NCBI GenBank assembly: GCA_019671005.1
Contig: CM033718.1
Span: 31,078,508-31,142,507 of the forward strand
Reading direction: 5' to 3'
Length of the DNA stretch: 64,000 nt
DNA from: Hibiscus mutabilis
Lineage: Eukaryota; Streptophyta; Magnoliopsida; Malvales; Malvaceae
Under the pieces are notes generated by a model. The model was not told the DNA's origin. It made no database searches and worked only from the letters and a program-made list of their open reading frames with translations. Positions 51,231-61,472 of this stretch are shown piece after piece. The position numbers and the translations under genes are program-made. Every line of letters starts with the position of its first letter. Within the stretch, counting starts at the first letter, position 1.

Positions 51231-52440
51231 CTACAATTCCCCCCTTAAATTAAATTCGTCCTTGAGTTTACCTGAATCGAATAGGTGAGGATATTGCTTC
51301 CTCATGACTTCTTCAGATTCCCAAGTAGCTTCTTCCACCTTATGGTTTCTCCATAAGATCTTAACAAGGGGAACAATATTGATCTGAAGCTTCCTTACTT
51401 CCTGGTCAAGAAAATGAATAGGTTCTTTTTTGTAGGACAAATTAGGATTCAATTCTACTTCTTTGGGCTCAAGGATGTGTGAAGGATCAGATCGATACCT
51501 TCTGAGCATTGAAACGTGGAAGACATTGTGTATTCTATCAAACTCTCTAGGAAGAGCTAGTCGATAGGCCACTAGAGCAATTTTTTCAACAACTTCAAAT
51601 GGTCTGATGTATCAGGGACTGAGCTTCCCTTTTCTTCCAAATCTGAGCACTTTCTTCCAATGTGAGACTTTTAGGAAGACTTCGTCTCCAATAGCATACT
51701 GGATGTCTCTCATTTTCAAGTCAACATACGCTTTCTATCTATCAAAAGTTGCCTTCAATCTTCTACCAATTCGGACAAGAAATTGAGGTCCCAATACTTT
51801 GTTTTCTCCCAATTTGGACCAGCATAGAGGAGTTCTACATCTTCTACCATATAGAGCTATTGTTGCTATTGTTGTAGGCAAACTCTACAAGAGGTAGGGA
51901 TTTCTCCCAATTCTTCCCAAAGTCGATAATACAAGCTCGTAGCATATCTTCTACTACTTGAATGATTCTCTCAGATTGGCCATCCGACTGAGGATGAAAA
52001 GCCGTACTATGATGTACTTTAGCTCTTAGAGCTTTCTGCAAGAATTTCAGAATCGAGAAGAAAATCTAGGATCGCGATCAAAGATTATTTCTATAGGTAC
52101 TCCGTGTAATCGAATCACTTCACGGATGTATAGCTCAGCTAAGGTTTCCAAGCTCATGTCCTTCGAACAGGGGTGAAGTGAGTAGACTTTGTGAATCTAT
52201 CAACAATCACCCATACAACATCGTTCTTTCTTGGAATGGAAGGAAGACCAGTAACGAAATCCATTGTAATACAATCCCATATCCACTGAGTGAATTCAAT
52301 AGGTTGGAGCAATCCAGTAGGGACTCGATGCTTGGCTTTAACTCTTTGACAAGTCAGGCACTTCGATACGAAGTCTGTGATAGCCGATTTCATGCCCGGC
52401 CACCAATATAGTGGCTTTAGATCCTTGTACATCTTAATAG
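51231..52440 (-). pseudogene. X integrase core and chromodomain
   Basis: Integrase with a targeting chromodomain. From 52432 the frame reads MYKDLKPLYWWPGMKS and CLTCQRVKAKH (second half of the zinc finger), then TMDFVTGLP with the first catalytic Asp. Frame breaks near 52154, 52060 and 51844 separate the FDRDPRF block (second Asp) and HPQSDGQSERIIQ (catalytic Glu, in 52041-51844). After more stops, 51572-51231 (113 codons) gives FHVSMLRRY, then a chromodomain ending ILWRNHKVEEATWESEEVMRKQYPHLF. Its stop overlaps the LTR by a few bases. The first half of the HHCC finger is missing or unreadable. Confidence 0.88.
51236..51246 (-). promoter_or_regulatory. X polypurine tract
   Basis: The minus strand reads AAGGGGGGAAT immediately before the 3' LTR start at 51235. 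Confidence 0.85.
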
Positions 52441-52804
52441 ATCCCGGGTGAATCGAGAATGAGCTTTAGTGAGCTTCTTGTAACATTTCTTGTCTTATTT
52501 CTTCATTGTTAGGAACGCACACTCAAAGTCTAACTTGGATATGATCTTCTGAAGATCTGAATTAGTTTGTTGAAGTTCTTTAATTCTCGAGATTAAGCTG
52601 GATTGAACTTGAAGTTCAGACAAGAATTTTCATCTTTTGGATAAACAGAAATGAGCATTGATAGCCAAGGAAGCTACAAATGAAAGATCAAGATCATTAA
52701 GAGAAAATTTCGAGTAGTTACTTGCAAAACAAGTAAGTGTTCGAATGGCTTTCTTGTGACCCAAGAAAGTTGAAATTCGATTGAAAATATACTAGAATTT
52801 AGAT
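52441..52804 (-). pseudogene. X RNase H-integrase linker, heavily degenerate
   Basis: In the minus strand short readable pieces show a Leu/Gln/Ser-rich linker usual between RNase H and integrase of Tekay elements. It is shorter than usual and broken by stops and shifts, so the front of the integrase finger cannot be traced. Confidence 0.5.
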
Positions 52805-54283
52805 TTAGGGGTTTACCCGAGTATGGTTTGCGACTAAGGGCATTAGAACCACGTTTACTTTCCCCGGATGGTAGTCGATAACCAAATCGTAGTCTTTAAG
52901 CAATTCTAGCCATCTTCTTTGTCTCAAATTCAAATATTTCTGAGTCAGGAGATATTTGAGACTCTTGTGGTCTATGAACAGGTTACATTTCTCCCCGTAC
53001 AAGTAATGTCTCCATATCTTGAGAGCAAACACGATAGCTGCCAATTCTAGATCGTGTGTAGGATAGTTTGACTCGTGTGGTTTCAGTTGCCTTAAATAAT
53101 AAGCTACCACTTTTCCATATACCATTAGGACACATCATAGTCCCAAATGAGATGCATCAATATAGATAGTGAATTCTTTACCCGATTCTGGTTGGATAAG
53201 AACTGGTGCATGAGTCAGGGCTTGTTTAAGTTGATTGAAGTTTTGTTGTTGGTTCTTCGACCAAACGAAAGGCGTATCTTTGCGGGTAAGCTTAGTAAGG
53301 CTTGCGGCAATGGAGTAAAATCCCTTAACAAACCTTCTATAATACTTGGCTAAACCGAGAAAGCTTCAGACCTCACTTACATTCTTCAGAGGTCTCCAAT
53401 CTATAATAGACTGAATCTTACTTGGATCGACTTTGATTCCTTCAACTGAGATAATGTGGTCGAGGAAAGAAACTTATGGTAACCAGAATTCACATTTGGA
53501 CAACTTGACATACAATTTATGTTCTCGGAGTGTTTGCAAGACAATTCGGAGGTGTTCAGCATGTTCCTCTTTATTCTGAGAGTACACCAATATGTCGTCG
53601 ATGAAGACAACTTTGAATTTGTCGAGATAGGGCTTGAATACCTGATTCATGAGATCCATGAAAGCAACTAAAGCATTCGTTAATCTGAATGGCATTACGA
53701 GGAATTCAAAGTGGCCATATCGAATACGAAAGGCTGTCTTGGGCATGTCTTGTTCTTTTGCTTTCATTTGATAGTACCCTGATCGAAGGTCGATCTTAGA
53801 GAATACAGAAGCATCTATGAGTTGATCAAAAAGATCTTCAATTCTGGTCAGGGGATACCGGTTCTTGATAGTGAGCTTGTTTAGCTGACGATAATCAATA
53901 CAAAGCCGCATAGTCCCGTTTTTCTTTTTCACGAACAGTACTGGAGCACCCCATGGAGAGGTGCTAGGCCGTATGAAGCCTTTATCTTGTAATTCTTGAA
54001 GTTGTTTCTTTAATTCTTTCAACTCGATAGGTGCAATTCTATAGGGTGTAATGGACACCGGAGCTGTTCCATGCTAAACTTCAATCCCGAACTCTACTTC
54101 TCTAGTTGGAGGAACACCAGAGAGTTCCTCGGGAACAACATCAATGTATTCAGAAACAACAGGCATGCTAGGCAAACCGAATTCAATTTCATCTTGAAGA
54201 ATCATATTAGTAAAGATTGAGGTTGGTTTCTTGTCTATTAAGAGAATGGATTCTTTCCCTAAACCCAAAGATACAGTCTCCAT
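52805..54283 (-). pseudogene. X reverse transcriptase and RNase H
   Basis: The stretch 54283-54074 is the pre-RT linker (PEELSGVPPTREVEF). After a stop, 54058-53474 (194 codons) covers most of RT: FIRPSTSPWGAPVLFVKKK, RLCIDYRQLNKLT, FSKIDLRSGYYQ (first Asp, residue 90) and the catalytic FIDD (residues 152-155). A stop at the end of CEFWLP and others near 53360 and 53125 interrupt the thumb and connection. 53125-52805 (106 codons) is RNase H with HDLELAAIVFALKIWRHYL and FIDHKSLKYL. The catalytic residues of RT are in place; the polyprotein is broken. Confidence 0.9.
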
Positions 54284-55490
54284 GTCTGAGCATTCGAATA
54301 CGGCCCCATCTGTTTCCCTAGATTCCCGGACTGAGCTTGTTTGGGTGCTTTATTTCGGTTAGAAGGAGCTGAGCTAGCAATTGCAGAAGCTCGATTCAAA
54401 GCATTGTTGGGATTCTGGGGGCAATCTCAGATATAATCATCAGATGCTCCACATCAGTAGCATAGATTCTGTTGAATTCTGCACTGACCAGTATGATGTT
54501 TTTGGAAAAACTTACAAAGAGGGTCTTGATTAGCTTTAGCCTGATTCCCCGTGCTATCAACAAAAACAACAAGGGATGAAGTCTCTTTAACCGTTTGAGG
54601 TTTCAAGATATAACTACTCTTCTGATTAGGGGTATAGTTTGAAGAGTGTCTCTTGGAATGTTTTGACTTCTTTGATTGCCAGTGTGGCTTATCATCGTTA
54701 TTGGGTCGTTTGTTCTTCCAAGAGTGTCCGCTCTTGCGTCTTTCTGAGGCTTTCATCTTTGCCTCAGTAGAAATGGTCCGGTTTACCAAATTTTGAAAGT
54801 CAATAATACCCAGTGCAGTAAATATCGGGCTTAATTCACCATTTAATCGGTCAATGAACATTCGACACTTGTCGACCTCGGTTTTGATATATTCGGACCC
54901 ATACTTGATAATACTTGCAAAAGTCGCTCACGTATTGCTCGATAGGTCGGGCGACTTGTTTGAGATACAAGAATCACTTTCGACGTTCGCCTAGATATTG
55001 TTTGCTGTTATATTTCTTCCTGAACTCATCGAGGAAGAACTTCCAAGTGATAGATTCCATAGGAGCAGTCAAGGTAGTGGTTTCCCACCAGCTCAGTGCT
55101 TCGTCTGCCAATAAAGTGATGGCACACTCGAGTTTATGCTCGTCAGGACATGGCAATTGTTTAGTCAGAATGTGAGTAGTGGCCTCTAAACAATACTCGG
55201 CTACTTTAGGATTAGCCTCGTTAGTGCCGATGAAGGTATAGGCCTGATGCTGAGCCAACTTGTCAATAGGGGCTCGGTTTGGCACAGTAACAGTAGAAGC
55301 AATAGGATGATCTTGTTTTATGGTAGTTACAAGATGACTGAACATTTCTTTCATACTTAGAAGACATTCTTGCTGCACAAGATTGATAGTAGAAGCTTCA
55401 TGTTGAGCAGTAGCTTGAGCTCGATGTTGAGCTTGTTGTTGAGGACGATTCTATTCCATCCTCATGTTGTCTCCTTCATTCGAGGAGCCT
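54284..55490 (-). pseudogene. X gag with degenerate zinc knuckle; protease absent
   Basis: The minus-strand frame starts near 55490 (NESLVGSS...), with a Gln/Ala/His-rich N-terminus. 55378-54974 carries the Retrotrans_gag core (PKVAEYCLEAT, LADEALSWWETT, FLDEFRKKYNSKQY), then a frame break. 54861-54454 has FIDRLNGEL and a basic Lys/Ser/Asn tail ending in a damaged CCHC knuckle (CGASDDYI, with a stop inside). The sequence then passes straight to the RT linker near 54287. The D-S-G protease seen in the left-edge fragment (1-291) is not present, so about 100 codons have been deleted. Confidence 0.85.
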
Positions 55491-55685
55491 ACGAGACTTT
55501 CATTATCCCGGTCCAATCTTGTTTCTGACTTTCTAGTTCAATCAGAACAATAAGAGTTTTAGTTTACACATTTAAGCAACAATACACGCTTATATCAAGT
55601 CTCTTAGGTGGCACAATATCTTATGTGATGCAAGTGAGCTTAGTTTAGTCCTAGAACTGACTAAAAATCTCTGATAACCAATAAA
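55491..55685 (-). promoter_or_regulatory. X 5' leader and primer-binding site
   Basis: Next to the 5' LTR end (55686) the minus strand reads TTTATTGGTTATCAGAG. This is the initiator-Met primer-binding site TGGTATCAGAG with one extra T (about 55670-55681). The rest is a leader of about 180 bp resembling that of R and the fragment at 61620-61775. Confidence 0.75.
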
Positions 55686-58600
55686 TGTAACACCTTATCC
55701 CCGAATTAGCCGTATTCTAGTTCAGGAGCGTTACCAAAGCGAAAGCAAAGCAAAAGATAGGTTACTTGTCGAGCAACTAACCTCAATATACATAACTTGC
55801 AACGCAAGTAACCTAAACACAACCATACAATACATACAAGTAAACCATATTAATCAAAACAAGCATTCTTAGCATGCTAATTTAGGTACTAATTTGTTTC
55901 ATTTCATACTTATATCCTAAGTTACCACTTTTCATATTTCAATTTTCCATTGCATTCAATACACATACATCATTCAAACAACAACAAGTGTGGCATACTT
56001 CACAATAGGTTACTATTAGACATGATTCAACTTTCATTCTTATTATAATTTCATGTACCCTATTCAAATGATACAAGGTGGACACTTGACACATTTCAAT
56101 TAGCTTACTTGCATCTTAAGATACTACTTATTCAACCAATCAACATGATCAATACAAGTTATCCAACTTACATTCTTATTACATGTTCGTACACCCTATT
56201 CGAATAGCTAGGTGTTCACTTAGTACATTTAAATTGTTTCTTATTACATGCTTGAACATACCTTAGGTTCCATTCCAAGCATTGCCGATTCATACCAATA
56301 GCCACAAGAATGAATGCATGATCATACCATTTTAGTCTAGCAATCGAATCATACAAGATTTCATCAATCATTGATTTACTTCTTAATTTGCACAGAATTA
56401 TACTAATTTATATACATATCAACCAAGTTATATACATAGTTTAAGTCATCAAAGTTGGTTACCTGATAGGCCCAACAAAACATTACATATACTAGTCTTA
56501 AAGACACAACAAAATGCATGATCAAGGCTATCTATTACAAGTTCTAGTGCCACCAAACAAGGAGCATAAAAAGAGTATGAAATCATACTTTCAAGCTTGC
56601 TTCAAAACGTTGCTTTGAGATCAAGATATCCTCTTGAAAGTGTCTTTAATCTGTTATGGGAAGAATGAAGAGTAGAGTGGTAAGTACACGTTATGTAATT
56701 AGTGAGGTAACACTAAGTCTAGCCAATTTCAAAGCATATATATCCAAGTTTTCATGTATTTCAAAGAATCAAGGTCATCTCTACATGACACATACCATTC
56801 GAATTCAAGGAGTAATATAGGCAATCTTCACATATCACACAATCAACGTAGCAACTCCCATCATATATACCCATATGCTATTCGAGTATGTTGCTTAGAA
56901 GACAAGCAACCAAATATACCAATTACCAAGTAGGCATTCTTACACAAAGTCATCATCAATACATTTCTTTCATGAGAAGTAACTAGTTATACAACCATTC
57001 ATGTGTCATCTTTCAAGGCAAGGATGTTCATTCAAGAATCTTACAAAACAACCCATGTTCACATCACACCACCAAAGCAAACAATGTTCATTTCAAGTTA
57101 TTAAGTCATCTTATAACACCCTTGGTATTTAGTTCAATAGATAATCAAATCCTCAACAAAATGCACTGAAGTGCCAAAATGCACCGTAGTGCCAAAATGA
57201 ACCGTCGTACCAAAAGGCACCATAGTGCCGAAATGCACCGTCGTGCTAATATGCACCGTAGTGCCAAAATGAGCTCAAGATTCTAAGGCATGCCCTCTTA
57301 TCTATCCAAACTAGCTACCAAGGTTGTTGATTATACATTTCATTCAAGCTTTATACAATTCATTATCCAATACAAGATTATGCCATTCAAAGGCCAAGCC
57401 CTTAGGCTATGGAGTCTTAACTCCCAAGGAAAATCTATCCATGCCATTCGAATGGCATTATAGAAAGTGGTACCTTTGTTATTTCATTTCAACCAGCCAT
57501 GTACATCAATCAAAAACACATGCATATGTATGCAATGTGTGTACCTTATTCTCCAAGCAAGCATGCCATTTCTTACCTTTGGCATAAGCAACGCAATATG
57601 TCAATCATTTCATTTCATTTGCTTAACACTCAAGTAAACAAATAGATCATGGCATCAAACAAGTTGTAATTCATATCATTCTTCCCTTAATTAGCCAAAT
57701 ATGTATTAGGTCATGTTTCATGGCAATGACATTGAATTAAGACAGTAACAAGGTTGGTTAGGACCTAAGTCCTAACCCTAAGGATAGTTACACTCACAAT
57801 ACTCCTAGAAAATCAATTGTCTTGTATCCAAATCCATTTGCCTCTAGCTTTGGGATGTCCACTCTTATCTTCCTCTTCAACAACTTGCTGCCCTTGGTCT
57901 AGCAAGCATAACACATACAATACATCAAAACAAGCACATAATGTCATACATGTATAGTAGCAATGTTACCACATTTGTACCTAACATCTAGCTACTGTTT
58001 TTATGCTTTCTTTTAAGCATTTCTTACTAATTCATCTCTAAATTGTCATCACCACATTTTAAGACATCACTGGACAGGTTACAATGTCCCAAAACTGTTT
58101 TGGAAACAGTTTGCAACTAGGTGAAAAAATAGTCCCAAACAGCCCAAGACACTACTACCTGGCAGTTTGCACACTATCCATTTAAATGGTCATATCTTTT
58201 AATTCGTACGTCAGAATTTAGATTACTATACACTGTTGGTAAGCTAACAAAATTGTATATATGATCATATAAGGCTTGCATTTTAGTTATTAGCCAATTA
58301 ATACAGTTTATTGTTCAAAGATAGGGCATTTACACTGTCTGGACAAATTGCATTGTCCAGCAATTTCTACTAACAGTTTGCATCATAGGACCCAGATTTC
58401 AGTTCTTTTTTCACCTAATGAAAGTAGGCATAGTAAGGATCATGTCACCAAAATTTAAGCCCTGAATTTGATATATACAAATTTTGGTGAATTTTCAAAT
58501 TTACTGCTGAGAACATAGCAATTATTGGCAGATTGCACCTATTCACATTTTCATTCCTTAAATTCATTTTAACCAATGTTTTGGCCCTACAATTCATTTC

Positions 58601-59533
58601 ATATTACATCCTAAACATGTTTAGTCAATGTTAATTCATTTTCAAGGCAGCCAAAATAAAGTAAGTTGGTTAAATTGCTTAATTTTGCATGTTTACACAA
58701 TAGGTTCGTACTAAAATAGTTTCAATGTTATATGACTATGTTCATACTTTTATCTTTCATTTCCAGCATTGGTTACAAACAATTCAGCTTGTTTAACACC
58801 TTAATTACATTATCTAATCATGATCATGTTCAATTCATTAAATCCATGGCTCAATTACATGTTCTATCAATTCAATTCTTACAACAACATTAATTTCAAA
58901 TTTCCAGCAACCTAACTTTGTTACACAATCACTTACACCTAATTTCCAGCATAATACCTAATGTTCATTCGCCAAATTTGCATAATTATACAACAATACA
59001 ATCATCTAACAACATATTCATTAGTTAATTTCATCTTACAATCATCAAAACAGCCCGAGTCATCAAGTATAGTTGCCTATTTGATTGAACAAGAGTAGAT
59101 TCATACTTACTTTGCTTCTAGCTTTAATTTCCTTACAAAATCCTATACATGCAAGCTTAATTTCCCTTCTTCAATGGCTGATTTCTCAACTCTCTTTCTC
59201 CCTATTTTCTCTTCTTCAATTCGGCCAAACAAAGAGAAAATGAAGAAGATGATGACACTTAATCCAAGTTATTCGATTTGTGAAATGTCTAAAATGTCCT
59301 TAATTAATCCTTACTATTAACTTAATCAAGGGCATTAGGGGAAATGAGAAATTTAGCATGCAATCATCTTTCTCCTTTAAGTCAATGTAGTCACTTTAAA
59401 TTGATCACTTATTTCATTCATTCTTTCAATTAGATCCTTAACTAATCAATTTAGCTTAAATTCTAGGTTCAATTAACCTATCAACTTAAGCAATTGGTTT
59501 CAATACTTCTTGGATAGGATTTAGGGTGTTACA
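55686..59533 (-). repeat. X 5' LTR (3,848 bp)
   Basis: Plus-strand ends are TGTAACACCTTATCC and GGGTGTTACA. Pairs with 47464-51235. Modules: acceptor-like site at 56651, 19-bp repeats at 57160-57265, GGTTAGGAC palindrome at 57756-57777, donor-like site at 57797 and GGACAGT palindrome at 58339-58360. The last 150 bases resemble LTR C more than its partner's end. No gene is seen. Confidence 0.88.
56651..57797 (-). other. Putative LTR leader intron in X 5' LTR
   Basis: Minus strand ATT|GTGAGT at 57797 and CATAACAG ending at 56651, 1,147 bp apart. Same arrangement as in the 3' LTR. Confidence 0.4.
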
Positions 59534-60284
59534 AAATCGATCGTTAATGATCTTGATTTGTTGTTCAGTTTCACGAAGCAATTGAGGTCCTAGAATCTTG
59601 TTCTCTCCCAACTCGGTCCAACAGAGGAGTTCTACATCTTCTACCATATAGAGCTTCGAATGGTGCCATTTGAATAGAAGATTGATAGTTATTGTTGTAG
59701 GCAAACTCTACAAGAGGTAGGGATTTCTCCCAATTCTTCCCGAAGTCGATAACACAAGCTCGTAGCATATCTTCTAACACTTGAATGATTCTCTCAGATT
59801 GGCCATCTGATTGAGGATGAAAGGCTGTACTAAGATGTACTTTAACTCCTAGAGCTTTATGCAGAGAATTCCACAATCGAGAAGCGAATTGAGGGTCACG
59901 ATCAGAGATGATTGCTGTAGGTACACCGTGTAACCAAATCACTTCACGGATGTACAGCTCGGTAAGCGTTTCCAAACTCATGTTCATACGAACATGGATG
60001 AAGTGAGTAGATTTAGTGAATCTATCAACAATCACCCATACAACATCATTTTTTCTTGGAGTAGAAGGAAGACCGGTTACAATGTCCATAGTAATTCGAT
60101 CCCACTTCCATTGGGGAAGTTTAATAGGTTTGAGTAGTCCAGTAGGGACTTGATGCTCGGCTTTGACTCTTTGATAAGTTAAGCACTTGGATACGAAGTC
60201 CGTGATTGTAGATTTCATGCCTGGCCACCAGTATAGTGGCTTTAGGTCCTTATACATCTTAACCGATCTAGGGTGGATCGAGAA
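59534..60284 (-). pseudogene. Tekay-like integrase fragment Y, between X and the rest of R
   Basis: A second integrase piece, better preserved than that of X. The open stretch 60353-59571 has MYKDLKPLYWWPGMKS, then ITMDIVTGLP (D90), ISDRDPQFASRLW (D151) and HPQSDGQSERII (E187), a full DDE triad with 35 residues between the last two. The zinc finger is cut: only its second half is there and one Cys is Tyr (CLTY). The first 21 residues of the open stretch are read from LTR sequence and do not belong. A frameshift near 59640 leads to ENKILGPQLL and INDRF, where the X LTR begins. The 3' remainder and chromodomain are absent. Confidence 0.88.
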
Positions 60285-61458
60285 CTTGTTTTGCATAACT
60301 CCTAGTTTATGGTGGCACCTAGTCTTGTTTATAGCTAAGGCTAGTTCATGCATTTTGTATGTTTGGAAGCTTGTATATAAATATGATTTGACCTCTAATG
60401 TTGAGTAAGACTATGATTTTATTGTTTACACTAAATGATCTTGTTTAGTTGAATCTACATAGAATGATGCAAGTCTTGAATATAATAACCTACATGACCA
60501 TGTCTAATTAATGTGAAATGTTGAAACCTTGTTAACTATTGTTATAAGATAGATGAGCTACGCATAATTGAGATTGAATGATAGAAGTGATTCATGGTGT
60601 GCTTGAGAATTGTAATTGTTGAATGGTAAGGATTGAATCCTTACATGCTTGAATAGAGATGTTTGAATATATGTATACATGATTATGCTTAGTCAAACCT
60701 ACATGAATTGGCCACATGTCTTGAATGAAACGTGATTAAATGGAGTTAAAATGAACACATGCTAGTCTAGGTAAGCTATTCGAATGATATGATCATATGA
60801 ACTTAGATTCAAAAGTGAATAATTAAAGTGGTAACTTATAATGAATAAGAACTTGTCCATGCTTGTGTAATTGAATGTGATGTCTATGTGCCTTGCTAGT
60901 TCTCTACTCATCTAGGATAAACAAGGATGATATCAATACTTGTAGTTTTTGTGTTTATTTGAATATCTCTCATGTATGATCATTTAATCAATTAATAAAT
61001 AATCCTTGAATGAATCTTGAAGGTAACCACTCGAATGCAGGCCTATAATGAATATGAGATATATATAATTATGAATAAGATAAAAATTAGAGTGAAAGAA
61101 GCATGCCTTGTTTGTATGACAATTCAAATGCTATATGTTAACTTGACTAATAATGCAAATGGTAAATAAAGGTGGTAACCTATAATGACTTGTAAACAAA
61201 TATATGCTTGTTTGTATGATAAGATGCGTATGTCTAAGTTGCTTGCTAGGTAAGTAACTCATCTAATAGAGATAAGTTTGAAAAGTTTTAAATGGTTCGT
61301 GTTTCTGCTATGATTGATTGTAAATGCCTATGATGCTAGCTAGTTAAGGAACTAATTTATTAGGGATGAGTTCACCTTTCCTTGCCTTGTTCTTACTTGT
61401 TCTTGCTATGTAACACTCCCGAGCTGATTTACTACTAAACCGAGGTAGGGGTGTTACA
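60284..61458 (+). mobile_element. Right LTR of R, last segment
   Basis: From the 'acttgttttg' tract it follows 26309-26565 and 44734-45659 of the left LTR, without the Ogre insertion. It ends GGGGTGTTACA at 61458, followed by TSD TTTAG (61459-61463). This shows that the Ogre element hit only the left LTR, after R had formed. No gene is seen. Confidence 0.88.
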
Positions 61459-61463
61459 TTTAG

Positions 61464-61472
61464 GACGTTACA
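61464..61472 (+). mobile_element. Terminal bases of LTR Q
   Basis: GACGTTACA follows the second TTTAG. Read after 16116 it completes a GGACGTTACA LTR end, so this is the far side of R's insertion site in Q. Confidence 0.65.

Larger units (their letters stand above)
47464..51235 (-). repeat. X 3' LTR (3,772 bp)
   Basis: Plus-strand ends are TGTAACACCCC and GGGGTGCTACA. Modules: acceptor-like site at 48346, GTACA palindrome near 48378-48396, 19-bp GCACCGTAGTGCC repeats at 48854-48950, GGTTAGGAC palindrome at 49436-49457, donor-like site at 49477, and GGACAGT palindrome at 50019-50040. It pairs with 55686-59533 throughout. The frames at 47932-50252 are incidental. Confidence 0.9.
47464..59533 (-). 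mobile_element. Element X: Tekay-like chromovirus, degenerate, with ~3.8-kb LTRs
   Basis: Minus-strand element: 5' LTR 55686-59533, interior 51236-55685 (4,450 bp), 3' LTR 47464-51235. Gene order is gag, RT, RNase H, integrase, with a chromodomain at the end, which places it with chromoviruses of the Tekay/Del type. The protease segment and part of the integrase zinc finger are missing, and many stops and shifts are present. Flanks do not match (TGGTG at 47459-47463 and AAATC at 59534-59538), so it is not in an undisturbed insertion site. On the right it abuts a second, independent integrase fragment. Confidence 0.88.
16117..61458 (+). mobile_element. Element R: LTR retrotransposon with 5.7-kb LTRs and a 214-bp interior
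   Basis: R is bounded by the TSD TTTAG. Its parts are the left LTR (16117-18488, 24183-26565, 44734-45659; 5,681 bp net), a 214-bp interior (45660-45873) and the right LTR (45874-47463, then about 60284-61458). All other sequence inside these bounds was inserted later: S, the Ogre element and X with its integrase fragment. The right LTR lacks the part equivalent to about 17747-26308 of the left one, lost when X and its neighbour came in. R carries no gag or pol, so it is either a deletion product or a non-autonomous element mobilised by Tekay-type proteins. Confidence 0.85.
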
